NCBI RefSeq assembly: GCF_015350975.1
Contig: NZ_JADKRX010000004.1
Span: forward strand, 270,077 to 334,076
DNA from: Curtobacterium sp. VKM Ac-1395
Lineage (GTDB): Bacteria; Actinomycetota; Actinomycetes; Actinomycetales; Microbacteriaceae
Direction: 5' to 3'
DNA length: 64,000 bases
Position 1 is the stretch's first letter, and the number at the start of each line of letters is the position of its first letter. A model generated the notes under the pieces. The model had not been told where the DNA came from. It was given only the letters and a program-made list of their open reading frames with translations, and made no database searches. Of this stretch, positions 36,919 through 45,277 are shown piece by piece. The position numbers and the translations under genes were made by a program.

Positions 36919-38072
36919 GCGATCTCCTTCCAGGTGTCGTCGCCGGCGCTGGCGACGACGGCGTCGATGATCTGCGCGGACCGTGCCCCGTCGGCGAACG
37001 TCGGCAGCCCGTCGGGGGCCACGCCGGTGCGGACCGCGGTGTACGTGTCGGCGACGAACGCGGCGAAGGCGTCCAGGTAGCCCTGCGGGTGTCCGGACGG
37101 CACGACCGCCAGACGGCGCTGGTCGACGGACCCCTGCGACGGGTCGCGGACCAGGATCTGCGCACCGCGCTCGTTGCCGAACCAGGCGGACTCGGGGGCC
37201 TCCTGGTCGAACGCCGCCGAGCCGCGGGTGCCGTCCACCTCGAACCACAGCCGGTTCTTCCGGCCCGCGGACACCTGCGAGATCACGACGTTGCCGATGC
37301 GACCGGTCCCGGTGCGGAAGGTGGCGACGGCGGTGTCCTCGGTCGTGACCTCGGCGCGGGTGCTGGCGTCGGCGATCGGGTCCGGGGCGGGGGAGCCGGA
37401 GAAGGACGGCCCCGACGCGGCCGGTCGGGTCGGGAAGACGATGTCGGTGACGGCGCTGACGGACGCGAAGCGCTCGCCGGTGACGAACTCGACCAGGTCG
37501 CACCAGTGCGACCCGATGTCGGCGAACGCCCGCGACATCCCGCCGGCGCCGGCGTCGACCCGCCACGAGGACGAGTCCTCGTCGAGCATCCAGTCCTGCA
37601 GGTAGTGGCCGTGCACCGCGAGCACGCGGCCGAGGTCACCGTCGGCGATCTTCGCCCGGACCTCACGCACCATCGGGTGGAAGCGGTAGACGAACGGCAC
37701 CGTCGCGACGACCCCGGCCGTGCGCGCAGCGTGTTCGAGTTCGAGGGCCTGCTCGCTCGACACCGCGAGGGGCTTCTCACACACGACGTTGATGCCGGCG
37801 CGGATGACCGCGAGCGCCTGGGGGTGGTGCTGGTCGTTCGGCGTGCACACGTGCACGACGTCGGGCCGGTCCGCGATCACGTCGTCGAGGGACGCGTAGC
37901 CGGTCGGGACGTCGAGCTGCGCCGCGACCTGCACGGACCGCTCCGGGTTCCGGCCGAGGACCCCGAGCACCTCGGCCCCGGCGGCCCTGGCGGCGCGCAC
38001 GTGCACCGCGGCGATCATCCCGGTGCCCACGACGACCACGCGCAGGCGTCGTCCGGTCTCGTCATTCGTCAT
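36915..38072 (-). CDS. Gfo/Idh/MocA family oxidoreductase
   Basis: This 385-residue NAD(P)-dependent dehydrogenase has a Rossmann fold (VVVVGTGMIAAVHVRAA, about 11-27), the family signature CEKPLAVS (about 97-104) and a catalytic-region segment DIGSHWCDLVEF (about 187). It probably oxidises a sugar or cyclitol and works with the coupled isomerase. GGGAG lies just before the ATG at 38072. It is divergent from glucose-6-phosphate dehydrogenase across 79 bases, so the two promoters face each other. Confidence 0.9.
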   Translation of the reverse strand: MTNDETGRRLRVVVVGTGMIAAVHVRAARAAGAEVLGVLGRNPERSVQVAAQLDVPTGYASLDDVIADRPDVVHVCTPNDQHHPQALAVIRAGINVVCEKPLAVSSEQALELEHAARTAGVVATVPFVYRFHPMVREVRAKIADGDLGRVLAVHGHYLQDWMLDEDSSSWRVDAGAGGMSRAFADIGSHWCDLVEFVTGERFASVSAVTDIVFPTRPAASGPSFSGSPAPDPIADASTRAEVTTEDTAVATFRTGTGRIGNVVISQVSAGRKNRLWFEVDGTRGSAAFDQEAPESAWFGNERGAQILVRDPSQGSVDQRRLAVVPSGHPQGYLDAFAAFVADTYTAVRTGVAPDGLPTFADGARSAQIIDAVVASAGDDTWKEIA

Positions 38073-38151
38073 GGGGCTCCCTCGCGCCGTCGCGCCCACA
38101 GTATTGGAACCAGCCGACCACGCACCGGAACCGGTGGGTACGGTCTGGGGC

Positions 38152-39573
38152 ATGGCGAGCCTCCAGACCACACTGCTCATCCTCGGCGCGAGCGGGGACC
38201 TGTCCAAGCGACTGCTGCTGCCGGGCCTCGCGACCCTGCTGGAGGTCAAGGAGGACTGGGACATCCAGCTCGTCGGGGCCGGCGTGGAGGACATCGCGGA
38301 CGCCGACTGGAAGCGACTCGTCCACGACGCGTTCGAAGACGCACAGGCGTCGAAGAACGAGGAGGACGAGGGCGCATCCGGCACCGCGACCCTTTCGAAG
38401 CGGCTGCAGGACGTCGTCGACGCCTCGAGCTACCGCAAGGCCGACGTCACCAGCGCCGACGACCTGAAGGCCCTGCTCGCGGACTGCCACCACGACCCGG
38501 CCGTCTACTTCGCACTGCCGCCGGCCGTCACCGAGAAGAGCTGCGCCGTCCTCAAGGACCTCGACCTGCCGGCCGGCACCCGCCTGGCGCTCGAGAAGCC
38601 CTTCGGCACCGACGCCGAGAGCGCCGAGCACCTCAACGACCTGCTGCACTCGTTCCTGCCCGAGTCCCGCATCCACCGCGTCGACCACTTCCTCGGCCGG
38701 TCAACCGTGCTGAACCTGCTCGGCCTGCGCTTCGCGAACCGCATCATCGAGCCGCTGCTGTCGTCCGTGCACGTCGAGCGCGTCGACATCGTCTACGACG
38801 AGACCCTCGGGCTCGAAGGCCGTGCGCGCTACTACGACAAGGCCGGCGCCCTGGTCGACATGATCCAGAGCCACCTGCTGCAGGTCATGGCCGTCGTGGC
38901 GATGGAGGCCCCCGCCTCGATCGACGCCGACGACCTCCGCACGCAGAAGGAACTCGTGCTCCGCGCCGTGCGGCCCTGGGGCGGCGACCCGCTCACCGCC
39001 GGGCGCCGGGCGCGGTACACGGCGGGGACCGTGGGCGACCGGCAGCTGCCGTCCTACGTCGACGAGGACGGCGTCGACCCGTCGATCGGCACCGAGACCC
39101 TCGCGCAGATCCAGCTCGAGATCGCGAACTGGCGCTGGGCCGGCGTGCCCTTCACCCTGCGGTCCGGCAAGGCCCTCGGTGCCCAGCGCCGTGAGATCGT
39201 CATCACGTTCAAGGACTCCCCGCACGTGCCCGACGGGCTGACCGGGGTGCAGCGACCCGATCGGCTCCGCATCTGGATCGCCCCGGACAAGATGGACCTC
39301 GAGCTCAACGTCAACGGCCCCGGCGACCCGTACACGATCGACCACACCGTGCTCGAAACGACGTTCAACCCCGGCCGGCTCAGCGCCTACGGCGAGGTCC
39401 TCGCCGGCGTGCTCGAGGGCGACGCGACGCTCTCCGTCCGCGGGGACAGCGCGGTGCAGGGCTGGAAGGTCGTCGAGCCCTTCGTCACGGCGTGGAAGGC
39501 CGGCACGACGCCGCTGGACGACTACGCCGCCGGGTCCGAGGGTCCCGAGGGCTGGGACAACATCGACTGCTGA
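38152..39573 (+). CDS. zwf: Glucose-6-phosphate dehydrogenase
   Basis: This 473-residue enzyme shows the NADP-binding GASGDLSKR (12-20), the EKPFG motif (148-152) and the active-site RVDHFLGR (176-183, His179) in place of the usual RIDHYLGK; Lys to Arg at the last position is notable. It catalyses the first step of the oxidative pentose phosphate pathway. Stand-alone G6PDs of this short type occur in actinobacteria beside the canonical one, so this may be a second isozyme, since no opcA, tal or tkt neighbours are present. ATG at 38152 has GGGG upstream. Confidence 0.88.
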   Translation: MASLQTTLLILGASGDLSKRLLLPGLATLLEVKEDWDIQLVGAGVEDIADADWKRLVHDAFEDAQASKNEEDEGASGTATLSKRLQDVVDASSYRKADVTSADDLKALLADCHHDPAVYFALPPAVTEKSCAVLKDLDLPAGTRLALEKPFGTDAESAEHLNDLLHSFLPESRIHRVDHFLGRSTVLNLLGLRFANRIIEPLLSSVHVERVDIVYDETLGLEGRARYYDKAGALVDMIQSHLLQVMAVVAMEAPASIDADDLRTQKELVLRAVRPWGGDPLTAGRRARYTAGTVGDRQLPSYVDEDGVDPSIGTETLAQIQLEIANWRWAGVPFTLRSGKALGAQRREIVITFKDSPHVPDGLTGVQRPDRLRIWIAPDKMDLELNVNGPGDPYTIDHTVLETTFNPGRLSAYGEVLAGVLEGDATLSVRGDSAVQGWKVVEPFVTAWKAGTTPLDDYAAGSEGPEGWDNIDC

Positions 39574-39668
39574 GGGCTCGGGCGGTGGAGGCCGCCCGCG
39601 CTCGGCTGGTGCCGTGGGCGCTCCTCCGCTCGGCTGGCACCGTGGCGGCGGCGCGTAGCGTCCGTGGC

Positions 39669-40454
39669 ATGACCACGACCGACGACGTCCTCGCCACCGT
39701 TCCCGAACCCGCCGGAGCCGACATCCGTGTCGAGCCCGTCCGCTACGACCACGAGGGGACGACCCTCGCCAGCGTCCTCGCGAAGGACCACGCCGTGTCC
39801 GGCCCCCGCCCGGCCGTGCTCGTCATCCACGACTGGCACGGGGTGAACCAGCACGTCGAGGCCCGCGTCACGATGCTCGCGCGCCTGGGCTACGTGGCCT
39901 TCGGCGCCGACGTCTACGGCGAGGGCGTCCGCCCCGGCGACGACACCGCTGCCGAGGTCGCCGGGTCGTTCTACCAGGACCTGCCGCTCATGCGGGCGCG
40001 GGTGCAGGCGGGCCTCGACCGGCTCCGCGAGGACCCCGACGTCGACCACTCCCGGATCGTCGTGATGGGCTACTGCTTCGGTGGTTCCGCGGCGCTCGAG
40101 CTCGCCCGCACCGGTGCCGACCTGGCCGGTGCGGTGTCGTTCCACGGCGGCCTGATCGCGCACGACCCCTCCGACGCGGCCCAGATCCGCACGAAGCTGC
40201 TCGTGCTCACCGGTGCAGCCGACCCCGTCGTCCCGGACGAGACCGTCCACGCGTGGCAGGACGAGATGCGCGGGGCGCCCGAGGTCGACTGGCAGGTCCT
40301 CACGTACGCCGGAGCGATGCACGCCTTCGCCGTCCCCGGGACCGACGCTCCGGACCACGGTGCGCAGTACCAGGAGCGCGCCGACCGCCGCTCGTGGCAG
40401 GCGCTCCAGGTGTTCCTGGCCGAGGTGTTCGGCGAGGAGCTCGCCACCGTCTGA
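39669..40454 (+). CDS. Dienelactone hydrolase family protein
   Basis: This 261-residue alpha/beta hydrolase has the dienelactone hydrolase triad: Cys136 (GYCFGGS), Asp185 (GAADPVVP) and His218 (GAMHAFAVP). Family members open lactone rings in aromatic catabolism or act as carboxylesterases. ATG at 39669 lies seven bases after TAGCGT (39656-39661): a leaderless start. Two copies of CGCTCGGCTGG (39599 and 39627, 28-base period) lie in the upstream gap. Confidence 0.88.
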   Translation: MTTTDDVLATVPEPAGADIRVEPVRYDHEGTTLASVLAKDHAVSGPRPAVLVIHDWHGVNQHVEARVTMLARLGYVAFGADVYGEGVRPGDDTAAEVAGSFYQDLPLMRARVQAGLDRLREDPDVDHSRIVVMGYCFGGSAALELARTGADLAGAVSFHGGLIAHDPSDAAQIRTKLLVLTGAADPVVPDETVHAWQDEMRGAPEVDWQVLTYAGAMHAFAVPGTDAPDHGAQYQERADRRSWQALQVFLAEVFGEELATV

Positions 40455-40505
40455 CCGGTCTCCGAGCCGGGCGACACGCCGACCTCGGCGTCGAGCCCGG
40501 CTCGA

Positions 40506-40535
40506 TTGGCGTGGGGGCCGCACCTGTTGTAGAGT
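40506..40535 (+). promoter_or_regulatory. Promoter of tRNA-Arg
   Basis: TTGGCG (40506-40511) and TAGAGT (40530-40535) are spaced by 18 bases, 25 bases before the tRNA. This is a housekeeping-type -35/-10 pair. Confidence 0.65.
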
Positions 40536-40560
40536 CTTCCACGGCCGCTTCGGCAGCCAT

Positions 40561-40633
40561 GCGCTCGTAGCTCAATGGATAGAGCATCTGACTACGGATC
40601 AGAAGGTTGGGGGTTCGAGTCCCTTCGAGCGCA
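40561..40633 (+). tRNA. tRNA-Arg(ACG)
   Basis: The acceptor stem GCGCTCG/CGAGCGC and the anticodon arm TCTGA-CTACGGA-TCAGA give anticodon ACG. The T-arm GGGTTCGAGTCCC is canonical. CCA is not encoded. The 3' half matches typical integration sites, but no integrase or duplicated 3' end was found in the window. Confidence 0.97.
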
Positions 40634-40672
40634 CGGGGCTGGTACGTCCAGCAAGAACACCGAACAGCATTC

Positions 40673-40702
40673 CGCCCCGGCGCCTTTGGCCCGGGGCGTT
40701 TT
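40673..40702 (+). terminator. Rho-independent terminator after tRNA-Arg
   Basis: CGCCCCGG and CCGGGGCG form a strong stem with a 13-base loop, followed by TTTT, starting 40 bases after the tRNA. The 214 bases after it are lower in GC than the flanks and hold no gene before 40917. Confidence 0.8.
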
Positions 40703-40916
40703 GCGTTGAAGCACACGCCTAGTGATCACTGCCGGAACGGCGAAGGTCTGGGTGGCCCTGGATGCTACGGACACCACGTCTGGCTTAAGCGCGGGTTTGT
40801 CTCACGAAGGTGGCCGGAAATTGCGCGATCCCGCCGACTACTAGGTGAGATCTGTTCACGATGTCTGCTGATCCCTAGGCTGCTCAGGCCCACAGCATTC
40901 ACAGGAAGACACCCCC

Positions 40917-41462
40917 ATGCGCAATCTCCTGCCCGTCCTCGCCGCCGCGAGCATCCTGCTAACCGTCGCCGGCTGTTCCACGAACTTGCCCGCAAAGGCG
41001 GTCGACAAGACCTCGACAAGCGCTGAAACGACGAAACCGTCTCCAACGCCCACCGCAGATCCGGAGAACCCGAAGGTCTTCAAGTTCGGCGAGACTGGCA
41101 CCTACGACGACGGTGTCACGCTTGCTATCAGCGCCCCGGAGAACTTCACCCCCGGCGAGTACGCGGCCGGTGCTGACCAGGCCACGAATCTGAAGTTCAA
41201 CGTGACCGTGCACAACGGCAGTACGAAGACGATTCAGAGCCCGGTGTACTACGCCCAGTTGACATCGGGAGGAAAGGCTGCTTCGTCGATCTTCGACAGC
41301 GATGGCGGGATCAACACCGCCCCGGGGACGCCATTGCTTCCGAACCAGGACGTTTCGTTCCCGATCGCGTTCAGCGTCGCAGACCCAGCTGACCTGACCA
41401 TGCAGTTCGCTGTCGACTACGACTTGCATTCGTCGGCGACATTCTCGACAACTTCTGGCTGA
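40917..41462 (+). CDS. Lower-GC lipoprotein, DUF4352-like
   Basis: This 181-residue lipoprotein (lipobox TVAGC, Cys about residue 20) has a Thr/Ser/Pro linker and a beta-rich domain (about 55-175) resembling the DUF4352 immunoglobulin-like fold (LKFNVTVHNGSTKTIQSP). AGGAAGA lies upstream of the ATG. Codon use (ACT, TTG, GAA, TCG) and composition from about 40700 to 41500 are visibly less GC-rich than the neighbours, which suggests recent acquisition beside tRNA-Arg. The function is unknown; the protein is probably anchored outside the membrane. Confidence 0.8.
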   Translation: MRNLLPVLAAASILLTVAGCSTNLPAKAVDKTSTSAETTKPSPTPTADPENPKVFKFGETGTYDDGVTLAISAPENFTPGEYAAGADQATNLKFNVTVHNGSTKTIQSPVYYAQLTSGGKAASSIFDSDGGINTAPGTPLLPNQDVSFPIAFSVADPADLTMQFAVDYDLHSSATFSTTSG

Positions 41463-41478
41463 AGCCGGAAGGAAGAGA

Positions 41479-41518
41479 AGGCCCCACCACGTTCCAGAGG
41501 CGGAAGGCGGTGGGGGCT
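41479..41518 (+). terminator. Terminator after the lipoprotein gene
   Basis: GGCCCCACC (41480-41488) pairs with GGTGGGGGC (41509-41517) around a 20-base loop, 16 bases after the stop, followed by TCTC. The 133 bases after it (to 41650) hold no gene. Confidence 0.7.
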
Positions 41519-41650
41519 CTCAATGGCACTTCGTGGTCCGATTCAGGTCAGTCTTCGGACGTCGATACGGCGAGGAGATCTGTTCCGGCATCATCGAGGC
41601 CCCGTCGCACCGAATGGCCGGTCCGTAGTCGGACCCGAGGAACCGAACAG

Positions 41651-41683
41651 ACGAAGGGCCCCGGCATCGCCGGGGCCCTTCGT
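41651..41683. terminator. Perfect hairpin after the small acidic gene
   Basis: A perfect 15-base stem (ACGAAGGGCCCCGGC/GCCGGGGCCCTTCGT) with the loop ATC lies 24 bases beyond the stop of the small minus-strand gene at 41708. Confidence 0.75.
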
Positions 41684-41707
41684 CGTTCCGCTGGTCGTCG
41701 GACCGGC

Positions 41708-41893
41708 TCAGGCCTGGTCGTTCTCCGGCGCGGCAGGCTCGCCGCCGGAGTCCACGTCGCTGTCCTGGTGCGGGTCCTCGGTCGCGTTGCCGGTGCTCGA
41801 TCCGTCGCCGAGGTCGGCGGTGCGCTGACGCTCCTCGTCGCTGACGTCGGTCGAGCCGTCGGGTGCTGACTGTCCTGTGGTGTCGTCGCTCAT
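41708..41893 (-). CDS. Small acidic hydrophilic protein
   Basis: This 61-residue protein is rich in Asp, Glu, Ser, Thr and Gly (SDDTTGQSAPDGSTDVSDEE) with no hydrophobic core, so it is probably disordered. I do not recognise a family. The gene is supported by TAGCGT seven bases before the ATG (leaderless start) and by a strong terminator after the stop. A stress-related role beside the TetR/PRC cluster is only a guess from position. Confidence 0.6.
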   Translation of the reverse strand: MSDDTTGQSAPDGSTDVSDEERQRTADLGDGSSTGNATEDPHQDSDVDSGGEPAAPENDQA

Positions 41894-41932
41894 GGCCCGG
41901 ACGCTACGCGCACCCGCACGGAGGGGTCGCAG

Positions 41933-42649
41933 CTACTGGGAGACGTCGCGGTCGAGGCGGTCGAGCAGGGCCTCGAGCGAGACCTCGAACTCCTCGTCGC
42001 TGCGGTCCTCGCTGAGCAGGGTGCGGAGTCGCCGGACCTCGGGGGCGACGTCGAGGGACATGCTGCCGTCGCCCTGGGGGACGTCGGCGCCGCCCTCGTC
42101 GAGGGGTTCCTCGGCCGGCCCGGCCTCGGCGCCGCGGACCACGGACTGCAGCAGGAGCTGGCCGAGCAGGAAGCTGCTGAACGCGCGGTAGGCGTTGACC
42201 GCCTGGGGGTCCGAGAACCCGGCCTCGGTCAGCGCAGTGAGGAAGGTGTTGACGACCTCGACGCTCCGGAGTGGCGGACGGAGCCACGGGGCGGCGGGGT
42301 GGCGGGTCGCCACGAGCGGGAAGGCCTTCGGGTGATCGGTGGCGATGCGGCGGACCTCGTGGGCGACGGTCTGCAGGAACGCCTGCCAGTGGTCGCCCTC
42401 GGCCTCGTCGAGCTGCGCGGTGAGCTCGCTCATGAGCGAGGCGACGACGCCCTCGAGCAGGTCCTCCTTGCCGTGCACGTACCGGTAGAGCGACATGGCC
42501 TCGACGCCGAGCTCCTGCGCGAGGGACCGCATCGACAGTCCCGAGGGACCGGACTCGTCGATCTGGCTCAGCGCCGCCGCGATGATGAGCTCGCGGCTGA
42601 GTCGGGGACCGGTGGCTCCGGCCCGGTTCGCCTTCGTGCGTTCCGCCAC
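41933..42649 (-). CDS. TetR family regulator of the PRC-barrel cluster
   Basis: This 238-residue repressor has an N-terminal helix-turn-helix (about 18-62: LIIAAALSQIDESG, MRSLAQELGVEAMSLYRYVHGKEDLL) and a TetR_C-type ligand domain with a loop insertion (about 170-200, PAEEPLDEGGADV). GTG at 42649 has GAGGAAC upstream. Two palindromic sites (42734-42770) lie in the divergent gap, so it probably represses itself and the PRC-barrel gene. Confidence 0.9.
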   Translation of the reverse strand: MAERTKANRAGATGPRLSRELIIAAALSQIDESGPSGLSMRSLAQELGVEAMSLYRYVHGKEDLLEGVVASLMSELTAQLDEAEGDHWQAFLQTVAHEVRRIATDHPKAFPLVATRHPAAPWLRPPLRSVEVVNTFLTALTEAGFSDPQAVNAYRAFSSFLLGQLLLQSVVRGAEAGPAEEPLDEGGADVPQGDGSMSLDVAPEVRRLRTLLSEDRSDEEFEVSLEALLDRLDRDVSQ

Positions 42650-42733
42650 GGGAGTTCCTCACAGATCTGCCGTCCACCGGCCGCGATGCGCGTTCCGGAA
42701 GTCCGCCGGGCGCAGTCCTTCACGATAGCCCGA

Positions 42734-42770
42734 CTTACGTTGTAAGCTCCGAACCGGCTTACACCGTAAG
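42734..42770. promoter_or_regulatory. Twin TetR operators CTTAC-N3-GTAAG
   Basis: Two 13-base palindromes, CTTACGTTGTAAG (42734-42746) and CTTACACCGTAAG (42758-42770), share the arms CTTAC/GTAAG with different centres. Their centres are 24 bases apart, between the divergent TetR and PRC-barrel genes. Identical arms with variable spacers are what a dimeric repressor recognises. Confidence 0.8.
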
Positions 42771-42913
42771 TCAACCGAGGCGGCACCTGTGCCGGCACGC
42801 GGGACCCGTCCGTGTTCTCTGCCCCACAGCGCCATCGAGCTCCACCCGAGCAACCGCCTCGTCTCTCCTCACACCGAACCCGGTCGACCACGCCGGGGAA
42901 AAGGAGCACCACC

Positions 42914-43795
42914 ATGATCGACAGCAGCACCGTCAACCAGCTCGTCGGCGCCGACGTGTACGGCAGCGACGACGCCAAGATCGGCACCGTCGGACAGGTC
43001 TACGTCGACAACGACACCCAGGCCCCGACCTGGGTCACCATCCGCACCGGCCTGTTCGGCACCTCGGAGTCCTTCGCGCCGCTCGACGACGCGACCTTCG
43101 ACGGCAGCGCCGTGCACGTCACGCACGACAAGGCCTTCGTCAAGGACGCGCCCCGCGTCGACGCCGACGGGGAGCTCGACCCGTCCGAGGAGCAGGCGCT
43201 GTACTCGTACTACGGCAACGGCGACGTCGCCACCCACGGCGCCCCGACCGAGTCCCCGCTCTACGACCAGGACGCCGACCGCGGCGTGGACGCCGAGCGC
43301 GTGGGCGACCACGGCACGGACGCCCACGGCACGAACGAGCACGGCACCCAGGGCCACGACACGTCCGGCCCGACCACCGACGACGCGATGACCCGCTCCG
43401 AGGAGCGTCTCCACGTCGGCACCGAGCGCGTCGAGGCCGGCCGCGCACGCCTGCGGAAGCACATCGTCACCGAGAACGTCACCACGAACGTCCCGGTCAG
43501 CCACGAGGAGGTCACGCTCTCCCGCGAGCCGATCACCGACGCCAACGCGGCCGACGCCCTCGCCGGTCCGGACCTCAGCGAGGAGGAGCACGAGGTCGTC
43601 CTCACCGAGGAGCGCGTCGTGACCGCGAAGGAGACCGTCCCCGTCGAGCGCGTCAGCCTCGGCACCGAGACCGTCACCGAGCAGCAGACGGTGAACGAGG
43701 ACGTCGCGCACGAGGAGATCGAGCTCGTCGAGCCCGGCACCGACGGCACGACGACGACCGACACCTCGGCCGTCGACCGTGACGCCCGCTCCTAG
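42914..43795 (+). CDS. PRC-barrel and DUF2382 domain protein
   Basis: This 293-residue protein has an N-terminal PRC-barrel (about 8-75: LVGADVYGSDDAKIGTVGQVY), a His/Asp/Gly-rich linker (about 100-155) and a C-terminal DUF2382 (YsnF/AvaK) domain (about 157-280) with repeated strands such as RSEERLHVGTERVEAGRARL. These proteins are general-stress or envelope-associated factors of unknown biochemistry. AAGGAG lies upstream of the ATG. The 264-base leader region holds the twin TetR operators and no gene. Confidence 0.92.
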   Translation: MIDSSTVNQLVGADVYGSDDAKIGTVGQVYVDNDTQAPTWVTIRTGLFGTSESFAPLDDATFDGSAVHVTHDKAFVKDAPRVDADGELDPSEEQALYSYYGNGDVATHGAPTESPLYDQDADRGVDAERVGDHGTDAHGTNEHGTQGHDTSGPTTDDAMTRSEERLHVGTERVEAGRARLRKHIVTENVTTNVPVSHEEVTLSREPITDANAADALAGPDLSEEEHEVVLTEERVVTAKETVPVERVSLGTETVTEQQTVNEDVAHEEIELVEPGTDGTTTTDTSAVDRDARS

Positions 43796-43804
43796 GCACT
43801 GACC

Positions 43805-43842
43805 GCGGGCGACCGGCCCGCACCCTCCGGCCGGTCGCCCGC
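43805..43842. terminator. Hairpin after PRC-barrel gene
   Basis: A perfect 14-base stem (GCGGGCGACCGGCC/GGCCGGTCGCCCGC) with a 10-base loop begins nine bases after the stop. It would end or reduce readthrough into the channel-like gene. Confidence 0.75.
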
Positions 43843-43925
43843 CTCCCTGCACGCTGCACCACCCGTTCGCTGCACCCGCACGCGACGCCCCGCGCCATGC
43901 GCCCTGCGCCCGAGAGGCCATCCCC

Positions 43926-44696
43926 ATGAACTTCCCCGCTGCCCTGCAGAACGGACTCGCCGCGGTCATCGCGTTCGTCCCGCTCGCACTCCTGTTCCTG
44001 CTCATCCTCGTCGTCGGCCTGATCGTCGCGAAGCTCATCGAGAAGGGCCTGTCGCGCCTGCTGACGAAGGTCGGCTTCGACCGCGCCGTCGAGCGCGGCG
44101 GCATCAAGAAGGCACTCGCGAACTCCAAGCTCGACGCCTCCGACATCGTGTCGAAGATCATCTACTACACGCTGGTGCTGTTCGTGCTCCAGTTCGCGTT
44201 CGGTGTCTTCGGACGGAACCCGGTCAGCGACCTGCTCGCGGGCATCATCGGCTTCCTGCCGAAGATCATCGTCGCGATCATCATCATCGTGATCGCCGCC
44301 GCGATCGCCGCCGGCGTGAAGGGCCTGATCCAGAACACCCTCGGCGGCCTGTCCTACGGCAAGGTCCTCGCCAACGTCGCCGCCGTCTTCATCCTGTTCC
44401 TCGGGGCCACCGCCGCGCTGAACCAGGTCGGCATCGCCACGACGGTCACGACCCCGATCCTCATCGCGGTCCTCGCGATCGTCGCCGGCGTCATCATCGT
44501 CGGTGCCGGTGGCGGGCTCATCAAGCCGATGCAGCAGCGCTGGGAGTCCATCCTGACGAAGGCCGAGGCCGAGGCGCCGAAGATCCAGCAGCACGCGCAG
44601 AACGCGCCGTCCGTCGCCGAGCAGGCCAAGCAGGCTGCTGCCACGGCCAAGCAGGCCGGTCAGTCGTCGACCAGCAGCGCCCACCGCGCCCGCTGA
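43926..44696 (+). CDS. Membrane protein with conserved TM-helix repeats
   Basis: This 256-residue protein has about five membrane helices, including VPLALLFLLILVVGLIVAKL and PKIIVAIIIIVIAAAIAAGV, and segments SDIVSKIIYYTLVLFVLQFAFGVFG typical of the TM-helix repeats found beside MscS channels (CmpX-like). It lacks the MscS beta domain. The C-terminal 50 residues are an Ala/Gln/Lys helix, probably cytoplasmic. It may form an osmotic or small-ion pore; this is inference. It lies between two DUF2382 genes. Confidence 0.8.
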   Translation: MNFPAALQNGLAAVIAFVPLALLFLLILVVGLIVAKLIEKGLSRLLTKVGFDRAVERGGIKKALANSKLDASDIVSKIIYYTLVLFVLQFAFGVFGRNPVSDLLAGIIGFLPKIIVAIIIIVIAAAIAAGVKGLIQNTLGGLSYGKVLANVAAVFILFLGATAALNQVGIATTVTTPILIAVLAIVAGVIIVGAGGGLIKPMQQRWESILTKAEAEAPKIQQHAQNAPSVAEQAKQAAATAKQAGQSSTSSAHRAR

Positions 44697-44712
44697 CCAG
44701 CACACCCGTGCC

Positions 44713-44740
44713 ACGGCCCCGCTCCCACGAGCGGGGCCGT
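44713..44740. terminator. Hairpin after membrane protein gene
   Basis: A perfect 11-base stem ACGGCCCCGCT/AGCGGGGCCGT with a six-base loop lies 16 bases after the stop and before the next gene of the cluster. Confidence 0.75.
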
Positions 44741-44780
44741 CGCGCGTCCCCGCACCACCCCGCCGCGCATCGGAGCAACC

Positions 44781-45212
44781 ATGACCGACCACCACGTCCC
44801 GCAGCCCGCCCCCGGTGACGACGACCAGGAGGCCACCGTGGTCCGCCACGAGGAACGCCTCCTCGTCGGCACCGAGGTGCACGCCACCGAGCGGGTCCGG
44901 CTCGAACGCTTCATCGTCACCGAGCAGCGGACGATCACCGTCGACGTCCGCCGCGAGGAGGTCCGGCTCGTCCGCGAACCCCTCGCCGACGGTCCCGCCC
45001 TGCCCGCGGACAGCCCGGCGCCGGCCCGGGAACCGGTCGTGGTGGTCCTGCACGAGGAGCAGGTCGTCGTGTCCAAGCGGATCGTGCCGGTCGAGCGCGT
45101 GACGCTCACGGTCCACACCGTCACCGAGGACCACCCGGTCGACGCGGTGCTCCGGCACGAGGAGGTCACCGTCGACGAGGACAGCACGCGGGACCCCGAC
45201 ACACGCCGCTGA
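44781..45212 (+). CDS. DUF2382 domain protein
   Basis: This 143-residue acidic protein is a nearly bare DUF2382 domain: two related halves, VRHEERLLVGTEVHATERVRLERFIV (in parts, about 22-47) and VVLHEEQVVVSKRIVPVERVTLTVHTV (about 86-113). It is a shorter relative of the C-terminal part of the PRC-barrel protein two genes upstream. It is probably cytoplasmic and stress-linked, with no known catalytic function. It converges with an AraC-type gene 65 bases away. Confidence 0.85.
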   Translation: MTDHHVPQPAPGDDDQEATVVRHEERLLVGTEVHATERVRLERFIVTEQRTITVDVRREEVRLVREPLADGPALPADSPAPAREPVVVVLHEEQVVVSKRIVPVERVTLTVHTVTEDHPVDAVLRHEEVTVDEDSTRDPDTRR

Positions 45213-45277
45213 GCCAGCGACGCCCGGCACCAGCGACCGGCCGTCAGGCCGAATGACGCGGCAGACCGGTCAGGCCG

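Noticed and set aside
40561..41518. Genomic island or integrated element at tRNA-Arg
   Set aside because: No integrase, relaxase, phage gene or duplicated tRNA 3' end is visible; only a composition shift over one gene remains.
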